This document shows positions 23,528 through 37,279 of a stretch of DNA of 64,000 nt, piece by piece. The notes beneath the pieces are model-generated. The model was not told the DNA's origin. It did not search any database and saw only the letters and a list, made by a program, of their open reading frames with translations. Both the position numbers and the translations under genes were made by a program. The DNA comes from Monocercomonoides exilis (Eukaryota; Preaxostyla; Oxymonadida; Polymastigidae): contig LSRY02000043.1 in NCBI GenBank assembly GCA_001643675.2, positions 186,001 to 250,000 on the forward strand, written 5' to 3'. Position 1 is the first letter of the stretch; each line of letters starts with the position of its first letter.

Positions 23528-26500
23528 TTAATGCATTCTATCGTATATCATCTTGCGCGTCTTACGCACATCTTCCAACTCGAATCCGATAGACTCGCAA
23601 GGGCTTGGAATAGCCATAAATGTATCTGTTGAGGATATTAATTATGAGAATAAAGAAAAAAAAAATCAAATAAAAGAGGTTCATTAAAAAGTTAAAAAAA
23701 AAAAAAGAATATTTGTATTAATTGCTAATCTCAAAACCCATTTATTCAAAAATTTTTCTCGAAGTAACTCACTCGAATTATTGTCATAATCCATACCGCT
23801 GTTGAGCAGAGAAGCAAACGAAGTGCTGCTGAGGATGCTTATGACCAGCTCCACAATTCCGCTTTCGACTCCAAAGAACGACTTGACATTCATCACATTC
23901 CTTGATCCACTCAGAGGGCGATATAAACCTTGCCTCTTCAGACTGTTCTCCTCTTCCTCATCGTCTATCTGCTTTTCATACTCCACCTCGTCTTCTCCTT
24001 CAAACTCCTCTTCCAGCGAGTCATCGCCTGACTCTGAAAGAGATATCTCATCCTCTCCTTCGCTGTCCTCTTTCCCTTCGCTTTCTCTTCCTCCTCTCTC
24101 TCCTTCCGAAATCAATGACATGCGTCTCTTCGCTTTTGCTTTTGCCTTCGCTTTCTCTTTCTTCTTCACCGCCAGCACCTTCTGCTTCTTCTTCACAGCT
24201 GCTGCACTCCTCTTCGAGTCAGCAGTCATCTTCTCCTTCTCCTTCTCTTCCCACTCTCTGCACCATCCATAGTCCACATCCTTCCCTCCAACACACCCCA
24301 GCGACTCCCACCGCCCTTTCACCCAGCGCCACATGCAGCACCTCTTCAGCATCTGCTCCCTCCTCCGCCCTTCTTCCTCTTCTGCCTCTTCTTTATTTGA
24401 TCCAAATCCGCCTTGTACAGCTGGCAATGGAGATGCCGAGGGAGAAGGAGAAGAGGCAATGCACAGCATGTGGAAGATGGCACGCAATGGAAGATCAGAT
24501 TCTATTGATGGAGAAGAGGAAGAAGAGGTAGAAGAAGGAGAGGAAGCAAAGTAAGGCATGCATTCAACCAGTCTGTGGCAGCAGTTGAACAACGTGGAGA
24601 GGATAAAGAAGGCAGAGCAGATGTCAACCAGACACTGAGTAGGTGCAGAAGGCGAGGCAGGCGAAGAGAGAAGCTCTAACAGAAGAGGAATGCCTCCTTC
24701 TGCAATGAATTGCCTGGTGTTTGAGCAGTGCGAGTAGAGAAGATTGGACAAGGCACACGTGGCAGCAGGGATGATTGTCTTCTTCTTCAGTAAGTGCGAC
24801 GGAGAAACGGAGAAACTATCGTTTGTGGCGTTTGGTGAAGAAGATGTGAATGGAGCTAACAGTTTCAGAATCTCTCTCACCGCTCCTTTGTCACAGAAGG
24901 CGTTGCGGAGAAGAGGATCTGATGAAATGAAAGAATTCATTTCATTCAATAAGCACAACATTGATTCATAACATTAAATAATGCAATTTGAAAAAAAAAG
25001 CTTATAAATTAGATAGAAAATAACAAAAATAACAACCTTCTCTTGCAGCATTCGCGATGATCCAGAGTGTATTTTCGAGTGTTTCATCCTCTCCCTGTGT
25101 GAGCGACTCCATCAAAGTGGCCAATGCGCTGTCATCCAGAATAGCCTGCATTCCATAGCCAGCATCAGTCAAGTGGAGGAGACAGCGAGATGCATTCAGA
25201 CGCAGCTCAGGAATGGGAAGAGAAAGTAAGTTGATCAGCTTCACCATTGAGTATGAAGCAACTTTGCGTCGTTGACTGAAAAAGAAAGAGAAAATGAAAC
25301 AAAACAAAATTTTAAAAAAATTGATTAAACATATGAAAATAATAAAGAATTAGAAAGTAATTCATCCATACCAATCAGTTCTTGTCTCATATTCGACTCC
25401 TTCGAAGTAGACACGATGGAAGTCCTTCTTCCCTTCTCCCTCGCAATAGTGCACCATCACATACGACGCCACTGTTAGTATCTCCAGCGGCGCCCCAGCA
25501 GTCGCCAGTACATTCGCTATCACATCTATCCCATTCCTCGCCCCTTTCCTCTCCTGCACTCCCAGCGGCTGTGGCTGTGCAATGTCCAGAAGTGTTCTCA
25601 GCGCCTCGCTGTTTTTGGTGTCCAGTGCTAATCTGTACAGCACATTCCACGCGCCAATATCGCTCTCCCCGCCTTGCTTCATCATCCGCGCTGCTTCTGT
25701 CCACTTCTCCAAATACGCCGTGAACATTCTGAAATTCGTGGCGTGCCTTGCGATGAAGTCTGAGTACTGAGTGGCTGTCAGAGGTGTGTGCTGCCCCACA
25801 ATCTGCCCAGGATTCACAGTGTATGTGACTGGATAGCTCACTCTGGGGTCATACGGAGGCAGTAGCTGCATATCCTTTGGAGGGATGGGCTGCGTCAGTC
25901 CAACACGAGACAGCATCGCCCCAAACTTCTCTTCAGACACGAAGGAGGAGCGGGCGATGGGTTCACGTGGCCATTTTGGAGGGAGAGGAGAGAAAGAGGT
26001 GAGCTGGCGGACACGCTGAAGAGAAGGGGAATGAGAGGGAGAAGGTGTGGGAGATATAGAAGGAGAAACAGAACGAGGATTAAAAGAGGAGGAAGAAGAA
26101 GAAGAAGAAGATGGAGAGGACGATGAAGAAGCTGGTGAAAACAAATCCTTTGTTGACTGGAAGAGCAGATGTTGGGCAAATACGAAGTTCATAAAGAGAG
26201 CAGCCTGAGAAGAGAGAAGAGAGGCAACAAGTGAGTGTTCCTCTTCAGAAGTGATGGTAAGTGTTCTGTGAAGAGTACGAGGCAGTGAAAAGGCAGAAAG
26301 ATGAGGAGAAGAAAGGAGAGGGGAGCTGCGAATAGGAGAACGGGGTGTGGTTTTGAGGGGAGGGATGTATGAAGAGAGGGAAAGACGATTGGCAGAAGAA
26401 GAAGGAGAAGAAGGAGAAGAAGAGGAAGGAGAAGAAGAGGAAGGAGAAGAAGGAACTGACTGAGTTCTACCCACTTTGGGATGAGGAGGAGGCGGTGGGG

Positions 26501-29500
26501 CACGAGGTGGAGAGGCTTGAGGAGAGGTGGAAGGAGAGAGAGAGGAAGAAGGAGGGAAAGGAGGAGAAGCAGCAGCCTTCTGTTTCTGTGTGAGCTGCTC
26601 TTGTGCAGCGAGAAGGAGGCAGAGAATGTGGAGAGCAAACACTCTGCCTAAGGGAGTCATTGTGGCTGGGGCTGAGAAGGAGATGAGTGCAGACGCTTTG
26701 GCTTTTGATGAAGAAGACATAATGGAAGAAGAAGAAGATGAGGAAGAGGATGATGAATCTTTCCCACTTTGTTCAGCTTCTTTCTCTTCGTCCATTCTTT
26801 CCAGTGCTCTTCTGTGTTGCGCCTCAGAAAACAGACACGAGGCGACGATGTTGAATGCAGCAGGCACATCCTGCAGAAGCAGCGAAGGAGCAACAGTGTC
26901 CATCACACACACTGAATGGAGGGCAAACAGGACAGCAAAGCGGACACAGCGAGACGGGCGCATACGTGTCTCAGGCAGAGCAGGAATCGCCAGCAGCTCC
27001 ATCGCATTCACAAAGAAGTATGGATGCCGTGCACAGAGCTTGGCATTTGTTGGGTCAACGTAGCAGAAGTGGCCGATGCACGAGGCAGCGAGGAAGCAGC
27101 GCTCTTCTGAAGGAGACAGGAAAGAGGGGACAGAAGAAGAGGAAAGGGAAGAATGAGACTCCATCGGCAGCTGCAGCAGGGATATCAGAATGGGAAAGAG
27201 CTTGGCGTCTCTCACCTGCACGAATGAGAATCCTCTTTTGCCCAGTTCATGCACTGTGTGCAGGGCAATCAGGAAAGAGCCAGCCGAAAAGCCGTGTGGC
27301 TGCGGGGCGCGTGCGAGTGTGTTGGCAAAGGAGAGTCCAGCAGACACCTTCACAGTGAGTGCCAACTTGTCTGAATGCGAATAGAAGCGGTTCCCACCCA
27401 AATCGCACTTGTTCTTCACGAATATGCCTCGCCCTGCCTCGAAGTTCAGCGCAATCAGCTGGAATAGGAAACAGAGTGTTTCTGGAGTGGGTGGAGGGAC
27501 TGAGGCCGATGGCTGTTTTAGAGCGCCTTTTGCTCTGTTTGCACCAACGATGCGTGTGTGTGCAGCATGGCGCTTGAGTGACTGGATGAGCTGAGACAGC
27601 TGCGGAGTGAGGGAGAGCGCACTCACTGGATTCTGCTGGGTGAATAAGAAGGACGTGGAAGGAGCAATAGACGAGTTTGTGGCTGTTCTGCTGTTGTCAT
27701 TCTTGTGCTGCTCGTCATACAGCATCACATACAGCTTGCTGTTGCTGTCTGGCTTTGTGTGCACTGCCTGGAATGTGGCTGAGGAAGGCGTCTCCAGCTG
27801 ACTTACGTCAGTTCCTGAGGAAATGAGCTGCAGTGTCCCTTCATCGACACCTGCTCTGCCTTGGTCAGATTTTTCTGTGAGAACAAACAAAAGGCGGGCG
27901 ATTTCTGTGCGGAAGGGCAGAGAAGAGAGGGGAGAGCGCAAGAGAGAGGAAATAAGCTGCACAGACTGAGGGATGGCCAGAAAGGCTGCCGTGATCTCTT
28001 CTCTCGTCGCCATCGTCTGCCCATCGCCCACAAACGAGGCAGAACAAGAAAAACAAGAGGAATATGTGGCCGTCTGTGTCTTCTTCCCTTCTCCTCCACT
28101 CAGCAACACTCTCAGCACTTCAGTTAAAACTCTCTCTTTCTCAGAAATAGAGCCAACAGCACGCTTCGCCTCGCTTGTCTGCTGGGAAGAGGTCTGCATG
28201 CCCAGACTGATGTAATACGAGGCCAGAGAAGAGAGGGTGCCCACATAATCAGAGAGGCAGTTGATGAAGTGCCTGGCAAGATCAGTCAGTGTGGGTGGGG
28301 CGGTGGCAACGGAGACAGTGGATGAGGGAGGGAAGGAGAAGGAGGAGACGAACTCACGTCCGGGATCGACAGTGAGGAGGGTGATAAGTGAGGCAGAGAA
28401 TGGAGCTGTTGATTGAAGATGAATATATATAAATATTTGGAATGAATGAAAAAGAATATAAAATGAATGAATTTTTAAAAAAAATATGCAATTATTTTTC
28501 GAAAAATATACGCAAATAAAGCACAAAGCATAATAAATAGAATATTAACAAATCATAGCATACTTGATCTTGTAGCTTCTCTGATGACATTTTCAGCCTG
28601 GTTTCTCACCTGCTGTGCTATTGACCTCATTCCATTGGTGATGCTCTCACCCAAAATTGAAGTCATCATAGAGAAAGATGATGCAGCCAGCGAACCAATA
28701 GAAGAAGAAGAAGAAGAAGGTGATGATGATGATGATGCAGTTAAAGCATTCGCCTGCTGTCTCATCCTCCTCATCTGCTGCCTCGCAATCATCAGCTTCT
28801 CTTTCCTTCTCCCCGCCTTTGCAAACGTGATCAGAGCCACTTTCATTATGAACTTCTTCCCTCCTCTCTGAATCATTGCACACCTGTCCCTCATCGCCCA
28901 CTCAAACAGCCACTCATGTGCCCACTCTGCTCCTCCCCCTCTTTTCGAATTCCAAAGCGCTTTCTCGTCTTCCTCATCACTCTCAGCCATCAAGCTCTCC
29001 TTCATCGCAATCACTGCTTTGTCTGCCCGGCTCTTCATCAGCAGCGCCAGCGTCTTCTCATCTGTCAGCTCTCTCAGCGCTCTTATCGCATAATACTCAA
29101 CCCATTTGGCTGTGGGCAGTGGAGGCAGCTTGTCCACAATGGTCTGTTTGATAGGCAGACGATTATCTGAAGGCGATGGAGTGGATGAGGAGGAGGCAGA
29201 ATCTTCATCGAGAATAACAGCACCATTTCTTGGAGAAATCAATGAGGAAGATGAAGATGAGGAAGAAGACGCTGAAGAGGAGGATGAGGAGGAAGAAGAA
29301 GAGAAGAGCATATCTGATGGAATGTCAGAAGACGATGCCACAGCTGCTGTTGGGTCCATCTGTGACTCTTCCATTGCTCTGTTGAGAGCTTCCTCTTCGC
29401 TCGTTAACTCCTCCTTCTTCTCTGCCTCGTTCTGCATTCTGTCTCTCTCTTCATACCCAACAGGCTCTTCGTCATTCATCGCCAGCATCACCTCCACTGG

Positions 29501-32500
29501 CAGTGGCGGATCAACCTCACTTGCCCCTTCTGCTGAATCACCCGAAAACAGAGAAGGAGTCAACGAAGGTGTGGCAGAAGCAGAGTGAGGAGGACTACGC
29601 AAAGGTAAAGACAAAAGCTTTCCTTTGTTCTTTTTCAGCGACAGAGCAGCTCCTCCAACAGACAGAATGCGGAGGATGGTGTTGAACACACCTGCTGCTG
29701 CAAGTCTTTCTCTGAAGCGTGCTGAGATGTGTGCCACATTCGCCACAAACAGAAGAATGTTTGCAAGGTCTGAGCCAACATGCTCACACAACAAAGCATT
29801 GATGAGATGAGGCAGAGGAACAAAACGAGTGGCAGAGGAGGATAAATCCACACCCAGTGCCGACGCTGCCATGTAGATAGATTGAGTGCATTTGGACTGA
29901 GGAGGAAGCTGAATAACATCGACTGATGCCACAAGATGTGCTACTCGTCTGTCCTGCTTCACAAACAGCGCAATGGCACGAGCTGCGTGGATGGCTGAGG
30001 GTGTTGGCTGGGCAGAGGAGAAAGGCGCCTGGCGGGTGTTGGAAAGAGAAGGAGGCTGTGTCAGATTGGCAGGAGGAGCATTCCATGCAAGCAAGAGAAT
30101 CAGCTTGTGGAGGAATGGTGTGCGTTGAATCGAATCGAAGGGAAGGGAAGAAAAGTTTGCAGGGAGAGGAGAAGGAGGAGCTAATAAGTCCCTCACTCCC
30201 AGCCCCAGTTCAGCAAAGCAGGACAAACAAGCAGCTGTCAGCGCAGTCACCCGCTGTGAGTGGTTGGAAGGGTCAAGAAGCTTCAAGAGAGAAGTGAAGG
30301 TGTATCCATACATCTTCACTGCCAGCATGTCACAGACTCTGTTGAACTTCACTCCGTTGTATTCAAGCATCTTCCCGCTGGTTGTGGTGCGCATCATCTT
30401 CGACGACGGCTTTGCGTGGATTGTCGACAGAAACACCACAAAGAACTGGCACGAGCGGAAGATAATCTCATCTGGCGTTGACCGCAGCCCCGCACTCACC
30501 CACTCAATGCCCCTCAATGCATCCAAAGACATACGCTCAACAGGCCCTCGCCTCGCAATAGCAATCGAAATATCCAGCACCCTCGTCTGCAGTGCTGTGT
30601 TGGCTATCCCCAACAGAGGCAGAATCTGCGGGAGTGCTGCCTGGATTGTCTCGTAGCTGAGTGCTGTCTGTGCAAAGAGTGTCAAAAGACCAGCAGCAAG
30701 TGTGCGGTCGATGTCGGAGTACTTCCGCATGTGCGCCTCGTTCAGCAGCGCCGGAAATACCTGCTCCCACAATGCCCAGTATTTGTCTGGTGGATGTGTC
30801 TGAGACAGCCTCAGGAGAGCCAAGATGGTGGCATGCTGGATGGTTGGCTCAGACACCTGCAGACACTCAATCATCCACTCTGTCCCTTTCAAGTCTGGGT
30901 CTAACAGAACATCTTCTCCTGCCAGAAACACCAAAAGCACGTCAATTGCTGCTTTTCTCAGCAGCTCCTGCTTCGACGAGACGGCTGCAGCTATCACGTA
31001 GAGGCATCCCTTCACAGTCACAGACACATCATGGCGCAGATTGTAGCGTGTCTTCAGCATTGCTCCCAGTGTCTTCATGACTGCATAGCTCTTCATCGGG
31101 CACTTTTCACTGTCCTTTGCCAAGTTCTCGAGGAAGAGGAAGTTCATCAGCTGCATCAGAGAGGAATTCTTCTTGTCTTCCTTCACAAAGGATGAGTTGA
31201 CGATCTCTTCGAATATCACACTCCTTGCACGGGCAGTGGTGATTGGCAGAGGAAACAGCCTCGAACTTACTCTTTCTGTCTCTTTGAACCCGACACGTGT
31301 TGAGGGCTTAGCCAGCACTAAGGAAGGCTCCGGGGGAAGGAGAGAGAGGAGAGGGTAGGCAGAATAGAGAGAGAGACGGAGGATGTGGAGAGAAGGCTCC
31401 AGAGAAGAAGAGCAGAGGATGGAGAGATAGTCAGCAGCAGCAGCAGCCTCGGAGGAGGTGAGGGAGGTTATCTGCGGATAGGGAAGGACTCCAAATAGAA
31501 GGCTGTTCTCAGAAAGAGAAGAAGAAGAAGAAGAGGAGGAGGAGGAAGAGGAGGATGAAGAAGGAACTAATTCCATCCCATCTCCACCAATCACACTCAG
31601 AATCTCCTGTGTCCCTTTCATCTGAGCCTGCTGCTTCACAAACGAGGCGAAGAAGAAAGGATTTTCGTCAATCAACTTCTGCCTCCTCTCTTCTTCAGTT
31701 GCCTCGCAGTCCAACAGCTCAGCGTCTCTGACTGTCTTCCACAGCAGAGAAGCATCCAGAACAGAGTGGAAGAAGCGGCGGAGGAAAGGGATGGTGATGA
31801 ACGAGCGGATGATTGGTAAGGAGAGGAGACGGCGGACAAGAATGGCACATTCACGGAGGAAGAGGAGAGGGAAGAGGGAAGAGACACCAGAAGAGGAGGT
31901 GATGAAGGCGAGGGAAGGGAGAGAAGAAAGAGAAGAGGTGGAATAAATGGATGAAGATTGCTTCAGGTGAGAGAAAGAAGAAAGGCTGTTTGAAGCAGAT
32001 TTTGGCAATGGAACTGATGGACGCTTGGGAGGAGGGGTGGAAGGGGCAGAAAGAGGAGCCAATGGCAATAAGGAATTAGAAGAGCCAATAGATTTGCGTT
32101 TGGAAGAGGAAGAGGAAGAGGAAGAGGAAGAGGAAGAGGAAGAAGAAGAGGAGGAGGAGGAGGAAGAAGAAGAAGCAGAAGCAGAAGGAGGAGGAGGAGG
32201 GCAACAAGGAGGAAGAGAAGCAGTAGAGGAAGAAGGAGACATGGCAGGTGATTGGGTGATGCAAGAGGCATTGGAAGAGGTAGAGATTGGAGAGCTCTGT
32301 TGGAAGAGAGGGAAAGCAGAAGGAGAAGAGAAGCAGAAAGGGTTGAAAGCGGAGGAGGCGAAGACTTCGTTGATGAAGGAGAAGACGGTTGGGAAGGAAG
32401 GGTAAGTGACAGCGGCGGTATGGATGCTGCTGGGAGATGACTGAGAAGAGGAAGGATGGCAGCAGAAGAGAATGCTGAGCAAGTGGAAGAGCACATGGAG

Positions 32501-35384
32501 CCAATAGACAACATTGCTGGAGACTTCAGAATGAGTCAGGGATTCGCTCAGGAATGTGATGAAGAAGGAGAGGCGGCAGGGAACAACCATTGGAAGCTCT
32601 TTCTCCAACAGCTGGAACAAGTTTGGGGGAGAAGAAGGGAGTGAAGAAGAAGAAGATGATGAGGCTGATGATGACATTCGTTCATCTGTAAGCCCCCAAT
32701 CAATTTCTTCCCTTTCTCCTCTTCCTCCTTCTTTCTTCTCTTCTCTTTCTTTCCTTTCTTTCCTTTCCTTCCTCTCCTTCCTCTGCTGCATCCTTCTCTC
32801 TTCTCCCCTCACCCACTCAGCCACTTGATGGCTGTCTTCCACTGGAATCGTCTCCAACCTCGCCAGCTGCAGAATACGAGGCAAGGGAGTGTTATTCAAA
32901 CACCATGTGAATGAGGAAGGTGTCACTGATGCTGCAGGAGATGCAGGCAATGAGAGAGAAGAAAAGGAAGAAGAAGAAGCATTTTGCGTGTTTTTCAGAG
33001 AGCCATCCTGTGTTCTGCTTGAAGCACCTGCAAATGATGGAGAAATGGGTCTTCCAGGGCTGCTGGGGAGAGAGTAGCGAGAAGAAGATAAGGAGGAAGA
33101 GGAAGAGGAAGAGGAAGAGGAAGAGGAAGAAGAAGAAGAAGAAGAAGCAGAAGCAGAAGGAGAGAAAGAAGGAGAAGGTACACTGCCTCTGCCTGGAATA
33201 GCAGGCTGTGTGGCTGAGAGAGAATAGCCCTGCTGCATCTGATGCTGCTGATGCTGCTGTTGTTGAGACAAACTTCCTAATTGTTGGGACTTTGCCAGTG
33301 AATAATCAGCATTTGGAGTGGAAGCAGAGAATGAAGATGAATTCATGCTCATATTCACATTCATGTTAGTATTACTGTAATTGTTACTGTTCATCTGATA
33401 AGCTGTCTGAGGCAGCTGGTCAGCCACATAATGCACCGTGAGTGTTCTCAGTGCCTCGTGTGCGATTTCTCTATGGACAGCATCAAACTTGGTGGATAAG
33501 ACAGACAGGAATATAAACCGCTCATTGGCACCAAACACCACATTCCCTGTGTCTGTCAGCTGATACTGCCTTTCCCCTCTCTCTTGCTCTGTGTCACTCA
33601 TGTTTATTCCTCTGCTCTCTAATTGAGATGATTGAGATGACTGAGATGAAATAGAATACATCTCCTGATTCTTAGCCAGTTGCATTCGAGTGGCTGTGTG
33701 GATGTTCTCCAGCTGCGACAGAAGAAGGAGGAAGTCGAAGATGGTGAAGGGATGGCGAGAGGGAGAAGAACTCATTGAAAGAGAGGAAGAAGAAGAGGAA
33801 GAAGAAGAGGAAGAAGAAAAAGAAGAAGGCAAAGAAGATACAGGCAGTGTTAGAGGCACCCCAACAGCTGTTCTGTCGAGGAAGTAGTCAGAAGAAGAAG
33901 CGAAGAAGGAGATGAAAGAGAGGAGGGAGGTGCAGAGGGTGCAGTAGTCAGTCTCAGACATCAGGAGAAGAGAACGCACAACAGAGGGAAGATGGCCACT
34001 TGCAGACATTGGAAGAGAAGAGAAGGAAGAAGAAGAAGAAGAAGAAGAAGAAGAAGATGATGATGATGATGATGAATTCTTTGAAGGCAGCTGAGGAGGA
34101 GCGTGGCGAGGCTCATTTGGGAGACGGTTGATCACTTTGTCTATTGCAATGCATCCTCTTCCACAGAGCATAACCTCACAGACAAGGGCAATGAATGGAG
34201 AATAGACATCTTCGAAGGAATAAGGAGTGGAGGGACGACGGAAGAGGGTGGCTCCAATTGTGGAGAGAGAAGAAGAAGAAGAAGAAGAAGAGGAAGAGGA
34301 AGAGGAGGAAGAGGCTGATGATAATGAAGGAGAAGAAGAAGAATAAGAAGAACCAGAAGCAGAGGCAGAAGAGAAAGGGAGGGCAGGAAGAGCAGGAGAT
34401 GTGTGCAGCGCAGCAGAAGAGAGATTTTGGATGAGGACGTTTGGGAGGGTGTGGCGAATGAGGAATGGGTAGATGGAAGAGAGGGAAGAAGAAGAGAGCA
34501 AGATGGTTGTGGTGGAAGGGGGAGCATCGAAAGGGTTGAGGCAGAAGGAGGAAGGAGGGATGATGTAGGAGGAAGAGCGCATGAGGCTGAGGGTGGCGAT
34601 TTTGATGAGGGAAGGAGAATGAGTGATGAAGAAAGGGTGGAGAAGAAAGGCAATGGGGGAAGACAGCTGAGGCTTGTCGAAGAGAGAAGAAGAAGAGGAG
34701 AGGATGGGGATGATGTTGGTGCGCTTGAGAAGAGAGTGGATGATGAGAGAGCAGAGAAGAGAGGCCACACGAGGATGGATGGGAAGAGCAGAAGCAGAAG
34801 CAGAAGCAGAAGCAGAAGCAGAAGAAGAAGAAGAAGAAGAAGAAGAAGAAGATGATGATGATGATGATAAAGAGGATGAAGAAGATGAGGCAAAAGATGC
34901 TTGAGGAGGAAATGCAGACGAAGGGAGATGAGGTTGGATGGCAGTTTTGAAGATCCAAGGAAGCAAAGCAGTGAATGCACTTCTCTTCGAAAACTGCTGG
35001 AGGGTCTGGCAGAGCAAAGAGGAAGACTGATACATCTGAGCAGAAGAGGTGAGGACAGTGTCATCATCAGCAGCGGCCCTTTCTCGTTCAGCAGCTAAGG
35101 CGAGCTTGATGGAGGTGTCGTCAGCAGCAGAGAAGGCGAAGGAGAGGAGGAGAAGAGCAGAGACAGGCTCGATGTTCATCAGGACGGCGGTGGAGCAGAG
35201 GGAGAGGAAGGAAGGGAGGAGAGGAGAGGAAGGGAGGGCAGAGAGGAAAGAGAAGGCAGAGTCTGAGGAGAGAGAAAGAGGAGATGATGAAGAAATGGAA
35301 GGAGATGATGAGGTAGAAGAAGAAAGCGAGGAAGAAGAAGAGGAGGACGCATAAAGAGAAGAGGAAGAGGAAGAAGAAGAAGAC

Positions 35385-35416
<32 letters not shown>

Positions 35417-36686
35417 CGACGACGATGAAGAAGAAGAAGAAGAAGGTGCTTGTTGACTTGTCGTAGCAGATTGAGAAGGGAGTGATTGGTGGAGAAGAGA
35501 AGACAGCTCAGACGAGAACAATGCCTGCATCACCATCAGTGTGGAGACCTGGTCAATAGAAGAGGAAGAGGAAGAGGAAGAAGATGATGATGATGATGAA
35601 GTGTTCGAGGAAGAGCTTGAAGAAGAGGAAGAGGAAGAGGAAGAGGAAGAAGAGGACGATGACTGGAATGTGGCAAGAGAGGCAGATACAGAAGGTGGAA
35701 GAGGGGCTGAGGGCTCAGACGTCAGGGCAGTTAAAAAGGATGAGCGAGTTGACGCAGCCGAAAACACATCGTCTTCTATTTCTTCTTCGCGTGTTGCCTC
35801 AAATGAAGATGCAGACATCATCTGTTGCGTGAAGGAATCAGACTCTGAGTCACTTCCCATAGTGCTTTTGCTATGATCGTTATCCAAACGCAATCCATCA
35901 GCTAGCTGGGACATGATAGAATTCACACCAATAGGAAGCTTAGCACTGTAATCGTAGGAATGTCTCATGGGCCATTCAAAAGACTCGATCTTATTTCTTG
36001 ATTCGAATGATTTTTTCCCTAATCCTTTTTCATTTTCAATTAAAGTTTTCACGCGCCGAGACGAATTTCCAGAGGAAAAGGAAAGTCTAAGCTGGGTAGC
36101 TTTCACTTCATTTTTTATTAATGTTTTTCGTTCAGAATCCGATAAAGATGTTTGATCGTGTGATGGTCTAAAATCTGTTGCATATAACGAGACTCTAACA
36201 AAGTAGTGAATTGCTCTAATTGCATTTGAAATCATTTCACGACTATGGCACGACAATGCAAGATGAATTATATGGGATAACCGCGATGTTGGCCTTATAT
36301 CAGAATATGGAGCTTTGAAAAAATTTTTAAAAGATAACAATATTTCCATTTAAAATTTAAACTTTAACCAAAGGCATACAGCAAGCATAAACAACATAGC
36401 ATGTTGGGCAAATATGTTTCATTGTTTTCTGAGAATTCACAAAACTGTTCTTCAAGCAGCTAATAAATATTTGAGGAAAAAATTTGCAACTAAAAGCTCC
36501 AATAAAAAAAGTTTCATACTTTTCACAAATTTGTCTATTACAAACAGCGCAAGGCTTTGAAATATTTTTTTTTGTCACTTTAAAATTACATGTTGGACAT
36601 TCATTTTCGCTTTGATTTGGCTCGTAAAATGGAAGAAATGGAGTTACTATCTTTCCAACAGTCTGGCGTAAATTAGGTTCATTCAT
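23528..36686 (-). CDS. giant FYVE-like zinc finger and armadillo-repeat protein (~4,190 residues)
   Basis: What look like six separate open frames join in phase into one gene. Exons: 36686..36380, 36312..28564, 28405..25372, 25275..25037, 24918..23773, 23625..23528. Introns are 67, 158, 96, 118 and 147 nt, and the total of 12,573 nt ends in TAA. The first exon encodes a degenerate FYVE-type zinc finger with C-P-T-C, C-A-V-C-N-R-Q-I-C and I-C-P-T-C-Y pairs; the HHCR core is replaced by K-P-C-A-V-C. Armadillo/HEAT-like helices are clearest at about residues 1790-2250 and 3600-3850, including L-W-I-I-A-N-A-A-R-E, which spans an exon junction. Between them are many long poly-Ser runs. FYVE domains usually bind phosphatidylinositol-3-phosphate on endosomes; lipid binding here is uncertain because the basic motif is altered. 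Translation may begin in an exon upstream of 36686, since the frame stays open without an ATG. Confidence 0.8.
31510..35670. repeat. cluster of (GAA/GAG)n purine tracts encoding poly-Ser on the minus strand
   Basis: The plus strand carries many GAR-trinucleotide tracts (for example near 31520-31560, 32104-32175, 33098-33162, 34030-34075, 34265-34315, 34790-34870, 35361-35450, 35560-35665). On the minus strand they are TCT/TCC/TCG Ser codons inside the giant gene. Units vary (GAA, GAG, GAT, GAC), so these are aged, codon-phased expansions rather than fresh microsatellites. Confidence 0.8.
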
Positions 36687-37279
36687 TGATGCAGTGTGTC
36701 CTCTCGAGGATCCGAAAATAGTAACTTTACAAGGCAACTACCAATAAAAGATAGCTCGAAAAGTGTAAAGGTAAAGTTGATCTTTTTTATTTGTGAAATT
36801 CATCAAAAAACCACAATTAATAATAAAAGACAAACGACCAAATTCAGTTCACTTTTTTATGTGGCAAAATTGATGAATCCAATTTTAATTCTATCAAATA
36901 TCATTTATGAAAATAAAAAAAAGTTCAAAAAAATTGATAATCAGTATTCTACTCTCACAACGATCTTTTCTATTTAATAATTTGGAAAGGATTTTTATTT
37001 TCAAGTGTTTCCGTTTTTTTATATACAAAACCATAACCATCTTTTTTTGTTCACCCATTTTCACTTTCATAAAAATAGAAAAGTGTGATCCAATTTGAAA
37101 AACAAATAAAGAAATGAAAGCATTCACTTCAACATATTTTATTCACAAAGATAAAATCCCCTAATTTAATTTGTCAAATACATATATTATGGTAAGATCA
37201 AACGTTTTTCAATGTGGAATTCGAAGTGATTAATTTATAAGAAAAGTTCTGATCTCATTTTCAAAATTTTTGTAATTTA
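36687..37279. promoter_or_regulatory. divergent spacer, FYVE-ARM gene / SUMO
   Basis: 593 bp of AT-rich sequence lies between two start codons pointing apart. It may hide an upstream exon of the giant gene, because the frame 36686-36737 is open. No specific element is recognisable. Confidence 0.4.

Noticed and set aside
34141-35067. Antisense and alternative-frame Leu/His-rich frames inside the giant gene
   Set aside because: They are frame shadows of the poly-Ser tracts; the Ser-reading frame is continuous with the armadillo regions.
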